DNA of 64,000 bases from Plazaster borealis (GCA_021014325.1 CM037466.1:13542765-13606764); one strand, 5' to 3'; positions 12,301-27,300 are shown, counted from the first letter of the stretch. A program made the numbers and translations. Notes: a model not told the origin generated them from the sequence alone.

Positions 12301-15300
12301 TTCTCCAGACACTAGTTCATCAGGAACTATTAAGATTGTACCTGAATACACAACGGAGCCTCGTGAAGGAGACAGTGTCACTCTGATATGTGAATTATTA
12401 TCAATCAGGCTAACTGATGGTGTGACATGGTCAAGAAGGAGCCGTCCACAGGACCCTCTACAAAAATTCATTGTAGATGAGAATGGTCTTACCCTAACTG
12501 GTGACACTCGGCTCTTTGTATTAAGTCCATTACAAGTTGTCGATTCAGCAGCAGCTCTTTATTCACATGAGATAACCATAGATCCTGTCCAACAATCGGA
12601 TCAGGGATTTTACCGGTGTGATGCACTAAGAGGACCTTTTACCACCCAATTTGCTGAAATTGATTTGTTTGTCCACCACCCTGATGAGTTTCCAGTTTGT
12701 TTCCCTGATGGTCCAGCTACAGTGACTATTGGCAGTAGTCTCTCATGCAAGACGTTATCAGACACAAGGACACCCACAGTGTCTAAAAAAGGAATGCCTA
12801 CTGCATCCAATGATGGATGGGTAACAAGTACCACAAATGGGGGACGTAGTCCAGGACAAGAACTCATCAAGACGGTAACTAACTCAGAACATAATCAAAC
12901 GTTTCTGTGTTTTTCAACAATTGGTGATTCAGCTCCAGCACTATCATGTACTATTGGCCCTCTGACAACTGTTTGTGGGAGTACCAGCTTGTACATTGCA
13001 GTTTTGATCGTCAGCATTGCCACCAATCTTATCATTGTCATTCTTCTCTTCCTCTGCTGCCATTACGACCCAAGACGTTGGCATCAACTACAAGGCATGG
13101 TCAGACGATCCTCAACACCCAGACAAGGAAACGATCGCAATGATAATGATCCAGAGGTAGACGATGAAATCCCTTCAGCAGAACCAAAGACAGCGACACC
13201 AGGCACCACATCATCACCTCCTGAGACATCTAAGCAACTAGGAGGCATGCTCAGCCAATCCTCAACACCCAAACAAGGAAACGATCGCCATGATAATGAT
13301 CCAGAGGAAGACTATAAAGTCCCACCACCAGAACCAAGCACAGCGACACCAGGCACCACGTCATCACCTCCTGAGACAGCTGAGCATGTCTATCTTGATG
13401 TGATTGCTAAACCTACTTCATCATCTAAGCAATCTGAAGATTTATACACGGAGTTGAATCCTCCTGAACGGAAATCAGTCTATTCTGAGTTGAAACTTTA
13501 AAACCTCATTCATTAGAAGGACTTACAACTTTAAACTTTATTCATTCGAAAGGGAAGATTATAATTGCGCTTTTACGGAGCCCCTAAAGGGTAAAAGGTA
13601 AAGTTGTATATAAAAAAAAGCAATAGGTAAATGTTAAAATTATTTCATTCCCTCAAATTTATTCCCCAAAACAATATTTCATTCCCAAAATAATATTTAT
13701 TTCAAATCATTTTGTTCCCTAGAAATAACAAAAATAGCATTTTGAAGTAATAAAATAGTATTTTAAGGGAATGCAATTTAGTGATTCGGGGGAACAAAAT
13801 ATTATTTTGAGGGAATGCAATGATTTTGAGTGAACGAAACATTATTTCAAGGGAAAGATAAATCATTTTGAGGGACTAAAATAATAATTATTTGATTTTA
13901 CCTGTTCATTATTCTTTGTACCTTTCCCTTTAAGGACTCTGTACACTTTACAACTATGAACTATTTGAAAAATATGGATTTGTTTTCAAACTTGCCCTCA
14001 ACGAATACTGAAAAAAACCGCTTCTGTGTCCTATATCTACAAGGTTGAAAGCCTGAATGGGATATTGGATGCAGACACGCTACATTTTCCTGTATTCCAC
14101 AAGCAGGTGTGTAATAATAACAAAATTATCTTCAAGCAAACTTGATGAGTAGTTTAAAATAGCGCTTTATAGAACAGGGTTTGATATGGGCCGTTTAATA
14201 TATATATTCTGGTTTTTTAATTATTACTATCACATTAGAAAGGCCAAAATAGCTTCAATGTACAAAATTAAAAGAGAAAAAGGCATTAAAATGGTTTTAA
14301 AAAATTACAAAAATACAACAAACATAAGACTAAGAGTCAAGTGGCTTTAGCAATACACAGCAAATTGAAAAAAGTCAAGTTAAGACTCGAAAATTAAAAC
14401 TGAGGAGCGAACACGATGGTCATTGTTACAAACCACTACCAGGTCCTACATTGGCATTCAGGAGTTTGGTTGGAGCAGGTATTGTGGAGTGTTTGTATCT
14501 GTATTGCAAAAAGGAATGGTTAAGGAAGCTTGTGCGTTGGATCTAAGAACTCTTGCACTGTTCCCAATTGGGGGGAGCAAATAACGAAATTTGTTGGAGT
14601 TGAGTATATTCCTTTCTTTAACAACGGGCAGTACTGTAGGTTGATATCACACTTTTGTTGCTATGGATCGACCAATCAGAATCAAGGATTCAAGTTTGCT
14701 TGAAGAGAAAAGCTTTTGTAGCAACAACTACATTGTGTTTTCATCCGATGCAATGAAGAAAGACAATCTCAACCCAGGTTTATATATAGTCCAGCGCAAT
14801 ATAATCAAAGGGTGGTAATGAGTCACCGGTTTAACCCCGGTGTTTCTGGTTCACATTGCAAGCACCCTTATTTACAGGTTTCCTCAGGCTTGCGAGCTAC
14901 AATGATTAAGTTCACTTGTGAGGCATCCTTGGTTTCATTACCAGAAATATATAATAATAATAATAATAATAATGCTGTGTTATGACAACAAGCCAAGATC
15001 CCTATTCAACTCTCTGTCAACACAGTCTAGTCTTAAAACAAAGACAGAGTTAACTCAACTTTTTATTCTCAACAACCAAGAATCACCAAATATCCATTTT
15101 TATCATAACATAATCTTCTTCGACATGGTCCCTTCAGTCAAGGCCAGTAATGAACACTAAATTCTCACTTTATAAAAAAAGGAACCAGACTTCTTTATCC
15201 TCCAGCCTCATTTTGGTTACATTGTTTTGTACATAGAGAGGGAAACAAAATGGCTGTAATTTGAGCATGCTTAACACAACAGATGTCCATTGTGGCTTTT

Positions 15301-18300
15301 TGTTCTAGACAATAGCATTTAAACAAAATTTTCAAACCTTCAACCGTTTAAAATGTACATATGGACCAAAGTTTAATAAAGAACTGAGATTACTGGTTTG
15401 TGATATTTGTAACAAAGGCTTATAGTCCTAGGACAAAAAAAGAACGAAAGTACGTTATTAAATAAATGGTTGAAAAATAACTTGTTCAATGTTTTTATTT
15501 TGTAAAATTGTTCTTAGAGTTACAGTCATGCAAGTGGAGTTGGGTTTCGAGAGGAATTCCCTGAATTTCTGGAAGAAAGAAAGTGAGTCAATAACTATCG
15601 TCAAGGTGAAGTTAAATTGTAACTTTACAAATCAAGGTACTTGTATATGAACATGTAGACCTAAGTACAAAGTGTGTACATGTCAGGCCAAACAGTTCAA
15701 TGCATCCAATATTACAGACCTGTAGGGGAATTGCTTAAACTCCAGGAGAAATAAAGTGTATCAATAACTACCGGCATGGTAAAGTTCAATTGTACCCTTA
15801 CATGTAGACCAAAGTACATTCACTGCACTTGAGTGTCAGGGTTTAATTAAACAGTTCAATGCATTCACAGACCCAACAGTTTATAAATGCATTTTGTTTA
15901 ACACCATTGAATAGGGTGGACTACAATCACATTGTTCATGAAATTTACTCATGGAGTCCAAGGGAAAGCCTTTTATTCTTACACAACATGCATACAGGGA
16001 TAGAGGTTGGGTGGAGCCTCCAGCTTCGACATTGATCAATTCAATAACACATAAATAGTGTACAACTGAAGAAACGTGCACAGAAACACATCAAGCTTGG
16101 GCTGTGAAACTTGAGGACTGTAGATCGACATCAAATGATATTGATCAATACTCCCTTATACAATTGGAATTATTGTGATTCTAGCCTTAAGTCAAGTTGT
16201 GGCATTGAGTTGATAACGATAAGTTGACTGTACTGTCATAGCAATGGAAGGGTATTTAGCTTTGAGGTGCTTCAGGTTGCTGTTCTGGGTGTGTAGTTTG
16301 GCACTGGTGTTCTCTCAAGACACCAATGGACCAACAGCAACTATAAAGATTCTACCTGAATATACAACAGAGCCTCGTGAAGGAGACAGTGTCACTCTGG
16401 AATGTGAGATATCCTCAATCCAGCCTCCTGATGGTGTGCTATGGGCAAGAAGGAGCAGTTTACATGACCCTCAAAAAATCATTGCAGATGAGAATGGTCT
16501 TACTGCACTGACTGACAATCGGTTCTCTGTAACTGCATTACAAGTTGTCAATTCAACAGCAGCTCTTTATTCACATAAGATAACCATAGATCCTGTCCAG
16601 CAATCAGATCAGGGATATTACCAGTGTCAGGTACTAAGAACCCTTAGTATTATCACCCAATCTACTGAAGTTTCTTTGCTTATCAACTGCCATGTTGAGT
16701 TTCCAGTTTGTTTCCCTGATGGTCCAGCTACAGTGACTATTGGCAGTAGTCTCTCATGCAAGATGTTATCAGACACAAGGACACCCACAGTGTCTGAAAT
16801 GGGAATGCCTACTGCAGCCATTGATGGATGGGTAACAAGTACCACAAATGGTGGAGGTAGTCCAGGACAAGAACTCATCAAGACGGTAACTGACTCAGAA
16901 CATGGCAAAACCTTTAAGTGTTTTTCCACATCTAATGTTTCAGCTGTGGCACTAGCATGTACTATTGGCCCTCTGGCAGTTGTATCAGGGAGTAGCAAGG
17001 TCCCATCCACTCACAAGCCAACAAATGAATTGACAGACACAACGCCAATAACTGTGCAGCCATCCACCTCCAAGGGTCAAAACTGCAGCTCGTACATTGC
17101 GGTTTTTATCATCAGCATTGTCATCAATCTTATCATCGTCATTCATCTCTTCCTCTGTTGCCAATATGACCCAAGACGTTGGCATCAACTACAAGGCATG
17201 CTCAGACGATCCTCAACACCCAGACAAGGAAACGATCACCATGATAGTGGTCCAGAGGTAGACTATGAAATCCCGCCACCAGAACCAAAGACATCGACAC
17301 CAAGCACGACATCATCACCTCCTGAGACAGCTAGGCATGTCTATCACAATGTGATTCCGGATCCTACTTCATCATCTAAGCAATCTGAAGATTCATACAC
17401 GGAGTTGAATCCTCCTGAACGGAAATCAGTCTATTCTGAGTTGAAACTTTAAAACTTCATTTATTGGAAGGACTTTCAACTTTAAAACTTTATTCATGCA
17501 GAAGGGAAGACTATTATTGCGCTTTAACAGAGCCCCTAAAGGGTAAAAGGTAAAGTTATAAATAAAAAAAGCAATAGGTAAAAGTTAAAATTATTTCATT
17601 CCCTCGAATTTGTTCCCCATAAACAACATTTAATTCCCCCAAAAAATATTTATTTCAAAATCATTTCGTTCCCTCGAAATTACTTACAAAACAGCATTTT
17701 GAAGTAATGAAATAGTATTTTTAGGGAACGCAATTTAGTATTTCGGGGCAACGAAATATTATTTCAAGGGAATGCAATGATTTTGAGGGAACAAAATATT
17801 ATTTCAAAGGCAAGAAAAATCATTTTGAGGGACTGAAACAATTGTATTATTAGTTGATGTTACCTGTTCATTATTCTTTGTACCTGTCCCTTTAGGGACT
17901 CTGTACACTTTACAACTATGAACTATTTGAAAAATATGGATAAGTTTTCAAACTTGTGCTCAACGAATAAAATAAAAACTATGCTTCTGCGTCCTATATC
18001 AGACAAGGTTGAAAGCCCGAATTGGATTTTGGTCGCAGACGCGCTACATTTTCCTGTGTTCCACAAGCGCGTGTGTAATAACAAATTTATCTTCAAGCAT
18101 ACTTGATAAGTAGTTTAAAATAGTGCGTTATAGAACAGGGTTTGATATGGGCCATTTAATACAGGTTGATATCACACTCTTGTTGCTATGGATCGACCAA
18201 TCAGAATTGAGGATTCAAGTTTGCTTGAAGAGAAAAGCTTTTGTAGCAACAACCACATTGTGTTTTCATCCGATGCAATGAAGAAAGATAACCCCAAGCC

Positions 18301-21300
18301 AGGTATATATATAGTCCAGCGCAGTCTAAACAAAGGGTGGTAATGAGTCAATGCTGTGTTGTGACAACAAGCCAAGATCCCTTTTCAACTCTCTGTCAAC
18401 ACAGTCTAGTCTTTAAACAAAGACAGAAAGTAATTCATATTTTTATTCTCAACAACCAAGAATCACCAAATATCCATTTTCATCATTATGTAATCTTCTT
18501 CGACATGGTCCCTTCAGTCAAGGCCGATAATGAACACTAAATTCTCCCTTTATAAAAAAGGAACCAGACTTCTTTATCCTCCAGCCTCAATTTGGTTACA
18601 TTGTTTTGTACATAGAGAGAGAAACAAAATTGGCTGTAATTTGAGCATGCTTAACACAACAGATGTCGATTGTGACGTTTTTGTTCTAGACAATTGTTCT
18701 AGACAATAGCATTTAAACAAAATTCTCAAACCTTCAACCGTTTAAAATGTACATATGGACCAAAGTATATTAAAGAACTGAGATTACTGGTCTGTGATAT
18801 TTGTAACAAAGGCTTAAAGTCCTAGGACAAAAAAAGAACGAAAGTACGTTATTAAATAAATGGTTAAAAAATAACTTGTTAAATGTTATTATTTTGTAAA
18901 ATTGTTCTTAAGTTACAGTCATGCTAGTGGATCGTTGGGTTTCGAGAGGAATTCCCTGAATTTCTGGAAGAAAGAAAGTGAGTCAATAACTATCGTCAAG
19001 GTGAAGTTAAATTGTAACTTAACAAATCAAGGTACATGTATATGAACATACGTAGACCCAAGTACATAGTGTGTACATGTCAGGCCTAACAGTTCAATGC
19101 ATTCCATATTACAGACGTGTAGTAAATTGCTTAAACTCCAGGAGAAATAAAGTGTATTAATAACTATCGGCATGGTAAAGTTCAATTGTAGCCTTACATG
19201 TAGACCAAAGTACATTCACTGCACTTGAATGTCAGGGTTTAAACAGTTCAATGCATTCACAGTTCCAACAGTTTATGCATTTTTTTAACATCATTGAATA
19301 GGGTTGACTACAATCACATTGTTCATGAAATTTACTCATGGAGTCCAAGGGACAACCTTTTATTCTTACACAACATGCATACAGGGATAGAGGTTGGGTG
19401 GAGCCTCCAGCTTTGACATTGATCAATTCAATAACACATAAATAGTGTACAACCAAAGAAACATGCACAGAAACACATCTAGCTTGGGCACTGAAACTTG
19501 AGGACTGTAGATCGACATCAAATGACATTGATCAATGCTTCCTTATCTATTGGAATAATTGTGATTGTAGCCTTAAGTCATGTTGTGACATTGAGTTGAT
19601 AACGATAAGTTGACTGTACAGTCATAGCAATGGAAGGTGATTTAGCTTTGAGGTGGTTCAGGATGCTGTTCTGGGTGTGTAGTTTGGCAATGGTGTTCTC
19701 TCAAGAAACCACTGGACCAACAGCAACTATTAAGATTCTACCTGAATACACAACGGAGCCTCGTGAAGGAGACAGTGTTACTATGGAATGTGAAATATCA
19801 TCGATCCAGCTAACTGATAATGTGCTATGGGCAAGAAGGAGCAGTTTAGATAACTCATTCATCGTATCTGAGAATGGTCTTACTGCAAATACTGACAGTC
19901 GTTTCTCTGTAAGTCCATTAAAAGTTGTCAATTCAACAGCAGCACTTTATTCACATAAGATAACCATAGATCCTGTCCAGCAATCGGATCAGGGATATTA
20001 CCAGTGTCAGGTACAAAGGGGGCCTAATATTATCACCCAATCGACTGAAGTTTCTTTGCTTGTCCACCACCCTGCTGAGTTTCCAGTTTGTTTCCCTGAT
20101 GGTCCAGCTACAGTGACTATTGGCAGTAGTCTCTCATGCAAGATGTTATCAGACACAAGGACACCCACAGTGTCGAACATAGGAATGCCTACTGAAGCCG
20201 ATGTTGGGTGGGTAACAAGTCCCACAAATGGTGGAGGTTGTCCAGGACAAGAACTCATCAAGACGGTAACTGACTCAGAACATGGCAAAACCTTTAAGTG
20301 TTTTTCCACATCCAATGTTTCAGCTGTGGCACTAGCATGTACTATTGGCCCTCTGGCAGTTGTATCAGGGAGTAGCAAGGTCCCATCCACTCACAAGCCA
20401 ACAAATGAATTGACAGACACAACGCCAATAACTGTGCAGCCATCCACCTCCAAGTGTATAAACTGCAGCTTGTGCATTGCAGTTTTTATTGTCAGCATTG
20501 TCATCCATCTTATCATGGTCATTCTTCTCTTCCTCTGTTGCCAATATGACCCAAGACGTTGGCATCAACTACGAGGCATGCTCAGACGATCCTCAACACC
20601 CAAACAAGGAAACGGTCGCGATGAGAATGATCCAGAGATAGACTATGAAATCCCTTCAGCAGAACTAAGGACAGCGACACCAGGCACCACATCATCACCT
20701 CCTGAGACAGCTGAGCAACTAGGAGGCATGCTCAGCCAATCCTCAACACCCAGACAAGGAAACGATCGCCATGATAATGATCCAGAGGAAGACTATGAAG
20801 TCCCACCACCAGAACCAAGCACAGCGACACCAGGCACCACATCATCACCTCCTGAGACAGCTAAGCAACTAGGAGGCATGCTCAGCCAATCCTCAACACC
20901 CAGACAAGGAAACGATCGCCATGATAATGATCCAGAGGTAGACTATGAAGTCCCACCACCAGAACCAAGCACAGCGACACCAGGCACCACGTCATCACCT
21001 CCTGAGACAGCTGAGCAACTAGGAGGCATGCTCAGCCAATCCTCAACACCCAGACAAGGGAACGATCGCCATGATAATGATCCAGAGGAAGACTATGAAG
21101 TACCATCACAAGAACCAAAGACAGCGACACCAAGCACCACGTCATCACCTCCTGAGACAGCTGAGCATGTCTATCTTGATGTGATTGCTGAACCTACTTC
21201 ATCATCTAAGCAATCTGAAGATTTATACACGGAGTTGAATCCTCCTGAACGGAAATCAGCCGTCTATTCTGAGTTGAAACTTTAAAACTTCATTCATTGG

Positions 21301-24300
21301 AAGGACTTACAACTTTATTCATGCGGAAGGGAAGACTATAATTGCGCTTTTAGGAGCCCCTAAAGGGTAAAAGGTAAAGTTATATATATATGAAAAGCAA
21401 TAGGTAAAAGTAAGTTAAAATTAGTTCATTCACTCGAATTTGTTCCCCCATAAACAATATTTCATTCCCCCAAAATTATTTATTCCAAAATCATTTTGTT
21501 CCCTCGAAATTACAAAATAGCATTTTGAAGTAATGAAATGGTATTTTTAGGGAACACAATTTAGTATTTCAGGGCAACGAAATATTACTTTGAGGGAATG
21601 CAATGATTTTGAGGCCTTGAGGGAACAAAATATTATTTCAAAGGCAAGATAAATCATTTGGAGGGACTGAAATAATGTTATTATTAGTTGATTTTACCTG
21701 TTCAATATTCTTTGTACCCTTCCCTTTAGGGACTCTGTACACTTTACAACTATGAACTATTTGAAAAATATGGATTAGTTTTCACACTTGCGCTCAACGA
21801 ATACAGGAAAAACAACGCTTAACTGCGTCCTATATGGAACAAGGTTGAAAACCCGAATTGGACATTGGACGCAGACACGCTACATTTTCCTGTGTTCCAC
21901 AAGCGCGTGTGTAATAACAAATTTATTTTCAAGCAAACTTGATGAGTAGTTTAAAATAGCGCGTTATAGAACAGGGTTTGATATGGGCCGTTTAATATCT
22001 ATGGTTTATATCACACTCTTGTTGCTATGGATTGACCAATCAGAATTGAGGATTCAAGTTTGCTTGAAGAGAAAAGCTTTTGTAGCAACAACTAATTGTA
22101 TTTTCATCTGATGCAATGAAGAAAGACAACCTCAAACCAGGTTTATATAATAGTCCAGCGCAATCTAATCAAAGGGTGGTAATGAGTCAATGGTGTGTTG
22201 TCCTCCATGGTTAGTCCAAGGACAAAAAAGTACGAAAGTACGCTATTAAACAATGGTTCACATATAACTTGTTAAATGTTATTATTTTGTAAAATTGTTC
22301 TTAAGTTACAGTCATGCAAGTGAAGTTGGGTTTCGAGAGGAATTCCCTGAATTTCTGGACGAAGAAAGTGAGTCAATAACTATCGTCAAGGTGAAGTTAA
22401 ATTGTAACTTTACAGAATGAACATGTAGACCCAAGTACATGTACATCGTTTGAATGTCAGGCTTAAACAGTTCAATGCATTCAATATTACAGACCTGTAG
22501 GGGAAATCCCAAAAATTTCTGGAGAAATAAAGTGTATTAATAATTACCGGCAAGGTCAAGTTCAATTGTACCCTTAGATGTACACTTAAGTACATACTGC
22601 GCCTGAATGCTTAACAGTTCAATGCATTCACAGTTTTGATGGTCTATGGGTTTTTTTCGCACCATGTATTTGGGTTGACTACAATCACATTGTTCATGAT
22701 ATTCACTCAAGGGACAGACTTTTATTATTACACAAAAAGCAAACAAGGATACAGTTTGGGTTCAGCCTCCAGCTTCGTCAATGATCAATCCAATAACACA
22801 TAAATAAGGTACAACCAAAGAAACGGTTGTGAAACTTGAGGACTGTAGATCGACATCAAATAACATTGATTATTATTCCCTATCTAGAACAAGGTGATTC
22901 CAGCCTTAACAAATGAAGTTTTGGCATTGAGTTCATAACGATAACTTCACTTTACAGTCATAGCAATGGAAGGTGGTTTAGCTTTGAGGTGGTTCAGGAT
23001 GCTGTTCTGGGTGTGTAGTTTGGCACTGGTGTTCTCTCAAAAAACCACTGGACCAAAAGTAACTGTTAAGATTGTACCTGAATACACAACGGAGCCTCGT
23101 GAAGGAGACAGTGTCACTCTGCGATGTGATATACATGTATCATCAATTGAGAAACCTGATTACGTAAAATGGACAAGAAGGAGCAGTATAAATGCAACTA
23201 ACACAGTCATCGTAGATGAGAATGTTCTTACTGCAAATACTGACAGTCGTTTCTCTGTAAGTCCATTACGAGTTGTCGATTCAACAGCAGTTCTTTATTC
23301 ACATAGTACAACCATAGATCCGGTCCAGCAATCGGATCAGGGATTTTACCAGTGTCATGCAAAAATGAAAACTTCTACTATGGCCCATGCCAGCCACTCT
23401 AATGAAATAAACTTGACTGTCCACCATCATGGTGAGTTACCAGTTTGTTTCCCTAATGGTCAAGCTACATTATGTACAGTAAATGATGGTAGTAGTCTCT
23501 CATGCATGTTACCAAACCCCATAGTGTCTGAAACTGGAAACCATAATGCCACCAATGGAGCGGTAACAAGTCCCAAAAATGGTGAAGGTTGTCCAGGACA
23601 AGAACTCATCAAGACAGTAACTGACTCAGAAAATTGTGAAACTGTTCAGTGTTTTTCCACATCTGATGATTCAGCTAACTCACGAGCATGCAAGATTGGA
23701 CCCTTAATATGTGTTTCTGGGAGTACCAAGGTCCCATCCACTCACGATCCATCAAATGAAGTGACAGACACAACACCAACTGGGCAGCCCTCCACCTCCG
23801 AGTGTCAAAGCTGCAGCTCGTACATTGCAGTTTTGATCGTCAGCATTGCCATCAATCTTATCATCGTCATTCATCTCTTCCTCTGTTGCCAATATGACCC
23901 AAGACGTTGGCATCAACTACAAGGCATGCTCAGACGATCCTCAACACCCAAACAAGGAAACGGTCGCGATGATAATGATCCAGAGATAGACTATGAAATC
24001 CCTTCAGCAGAACCAAAGACAGCGACACCAGGCACGACGTCATCACCTCCTGAGACAGCTGGGCAACTAGGAGGCATGCTCAGCCAATCCTCAACACCCA
24101 GACAAGGAAACGATCGCCATGGTAGTTGTACAGAGTCAGGCTATGAAATCCCATCACCAAAACCAAGGACAGCGACACCAGGCACCACATCATCACCTCC
24201 TGAGACAGCTAGGCATGTCTATCACAATGTGATTGCTGAACCTACTTCACCATCTAAGCAATCTGAAGATTCTTACATTGAGTTGAATCGTACTGCACGG

Positions 24301-27300
24301 AAACCAGTCTATTCCGAGTTGAAACTTTAAAATTTCATTCGCATGGAAAACTTTAACATTTCAACCAAATTGAAGAAATGACGAACTAGGTAAAAAATTT
24401 CCATATAAGGGTGGTAATGAGTCAATGCTATGTTGTGACAACAAGCCAAGATCCCTATTCAACTCTCTGTCAAAGTTAACTTAACTTTTTATTCTCAACT
24501 ACCAAGAATCACCAAAATATCCATTTTCATCATAAAGCCAGTGTTGGCAGGTGTAGAAGAAGCTAGTGTTTACGTTAGGGTTACTTACTTGTCCACTGTT
24601 TATTTTCCCCCAGAAGCTCTTCTAGCACCCCCTCAGTTAATTTCTTAACAATCCTTTGTACTAAACAGAGAACCCTCTTACAAACAGCAACAACAAAAAA
24701 TTGTTAAGTTGCCCTCCAGCAAGAGGTCGGTCGGTCAGGATTTGTTTAGTAATACATAGAAATATATTAATATAGATTTGTTTAATTCCTTGACTGCCAT
24801 TTGAAGATTGGAACTGATACCACACACCATGAGAAAATTATGTATTATTTTGCACAAGTCCTTAAAAAGACAATATAAATTCAACTTTATATCTTTTATT
24901 ACAACTTTAACACGATGGGTCCATTCGATTTTAAAATGTATAGATTGCCTCGCAAATGTTGACACAAAGCGAAGCCAATGCTACATTTGAAGGGCCATTG
25001 GATTTGAAACTGTGTAGATTGAGTCATGGGTAAATGGGAAGTGGGAAATTTCAGGTTTTCATATGTGACTTTATATTTTTTTTAGTGTAAATTTGTATTT
25101 TGTAAATTGTGTACATGAATTGTATCGGTGATTTGTTTTCTCTTGAAATAATCCGTTCTATTAACCAAAGCATCTGGCCAAGTTCTAAAAACGACCGTTT
25201 GATGACAGCAGCTGATGCTGTCTGGTACTCATACTCAAAACATTAGTTGGGTATAAGTGAAGCATTTGGGCGGCATGTTCCAGCATGGTCCGTGGTTGCA
25301 GATGCCAACTATACCACGCATTCAACTCTAGAGCATTCTGCAGTTCATTTTGCATGGAATTGATCCTAATGTACAGCACACAATCCACATACAGCCCGTA
25401 TGCCCATGCTGCGTACACATTAGTGAAGCGGAAGACATACACATTAAAAGTCAACATCCTGCTTACTTTAGAATCTAAGTTTTTAAAAAATTTAAGTGAA
25501 AGTGTAATATTTAAAAAAATTGATTTTAGAGATAATACACAGAAAATTGAAAAGTGTCATTAAATATCAATGACAGACAAACCAAAAAAGACAACCCAAG
25601 ATACTGCAAAAGTGCAATGGACTTGGTAAGCTTAAACTTTGTTTTATTATTCAGTAGTTTAATTGGTTGATTATTTTGACTAGAATAATATTTCTGTATT
25701 TCTTTGGAATTTCATTTCTAAAGTTGCATTTTTGAGATTTCACTCAATTTTCTTTGAAGTATAGTTTTTCATATAAACTTAGTTTGGATTCAATGTTTCA
25801 GATGTTGTGGTTTTTGTATAAATTTGATTGAAGAAGTGTATTTTTTTATAATCAATTGTATTTCCTAATGTTTTATTTACACAGGTTTTTAAGCCATTTT
25901 GATTTCAATTTTATAACTTTTTGGGGCAAGTGTTATGGGTTTAGTTTAATAGTTTTTCTGTGTTTTTTGTCTTGGTTTAGGTTTCACTGAGTTTTCTTGT
26001 TTAAGTTTAGGTTTTAAAAAAACCCACCATTTTTATAGTATAGGTTCATCCATATCGGTCTAAAGATGTTTTAATTACTGTATTTCAATCATTGGTTTTC
26101 TTTTTGGTCATAATCAATATTTTTGTTTATTAAAGAAACCTACAATTTGAGTCACTGTCCAACTTCTTGCATTTCCTCTCGCATCTTGACCCTATTCGAT
26201 TCTTAGAATTAGATTAATTAGATTAGGCCAAATAAAAATAAAAACATGTTTAGCGTCCTGCCTTTTCGAAAAAAGGAAGGAGGGCCTTCTTTTTTTTTTC
26301 CCCCCCCCCCCAAAATGGCCGTCCGAAACATTTTTTGAGACAACTGGCCAGGCTATTTTTCAAGATGGTTGCCAGCTTTTTTCGGGGTGCTTTTTTCGGT
26401 GTGCTAAGTCTAAAATACGATCTTATTTATTTTTCAATTTTTTTTTTTTTTATCAGGGATCAGTAAAAATGAACCATTTTTTTCTTCTTCTTCAAAAAAA
26501 AAGGAGACGGCCTCTAAAAAAGGAAGCGGGCGGGGACGCTAAACATGTTTTTTATTTTATTTGGCCTTAATTGAGTTTTTCTTTAGTGAGTTTCCCTAGC
26601 GTTTACCGCGTACAATATGCAGCTTATCTGATTTTCAAAGGCTCAAAAAAATCACTGTGTCTTATCTTATGGGAACGGTGCCCCTTATCTGATATCGATT
26701 GATGGTCACTGTGAAGATCACTGTGTGAAATCTTAATTTTGTACTTTAAAATACTTGTTTCTTTCGCCCAGGCTAATCCTACCTGTTATCATTAAATTAA
26801 AATCGAACCTACAACGTACGTCGTTGTGTAATTTTAACAATTCACTGGCCATACTGCTGCCGACAATAATAATATTAAAACCTGGCGTGAACCAGCGATG
26901 AGAGCACCCGACTATACCCCAAACCGTGGGCAAAATCCGCGAAAACGCAAACGAAACAAAGTGTAAAGCAATGGGCGAGTGAGGAGATAATAATGGAAAA
27001 TTTGCGTTTTAAGGGCAAAAAATTTCTCACGTATACTTGTTTGCTGTTTCTCAGCTTTCTTGTAACTTTTCTCCATGTTTGCAAAACGATAAAAGTAAGC
27101 CAATTACAGGTTAATATCTCCTGAAAAATCAGGAAAAAATGCATGAAAATGGGAGCACTGCCTCGAGGCTATGCCTAAATGTGTTAAAAAAAGTGTTGAC
27201 GTGCCTTTACTTCCGCCAAATATTTCAGTTGAGTGCCCCCTGCTGTTTGTCTATAGTTATTATATGTCTGTGGGTGCACCATAGACTACAGGCCTAATGA

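Larger units (their letters stand above)
13941..16243 (+). other. A-B intergenic spacer (duplicated unit)
   Basis: No gene seen. From about 14640 it matches the spacers before C and D block by block: a CCAAT and TATA block, TTCTTCGACATGGTCCCTTC, TTTCGAGAGGAATTCCCTGA and TTGAGGACTGTAGATCGACA. A partial SINE lies at 14820-14960. The stretch 14190-14630 is particular to this spacer. Confidence 0.65.

Noticed and set aside
19701..20390. Minus-strand open frames opposite the receptor genes
   Set aside because: They recur at the same place in each paralogue because the DNA is duplicated, start without signals and show no domain. They are shadows of the receptor frames.
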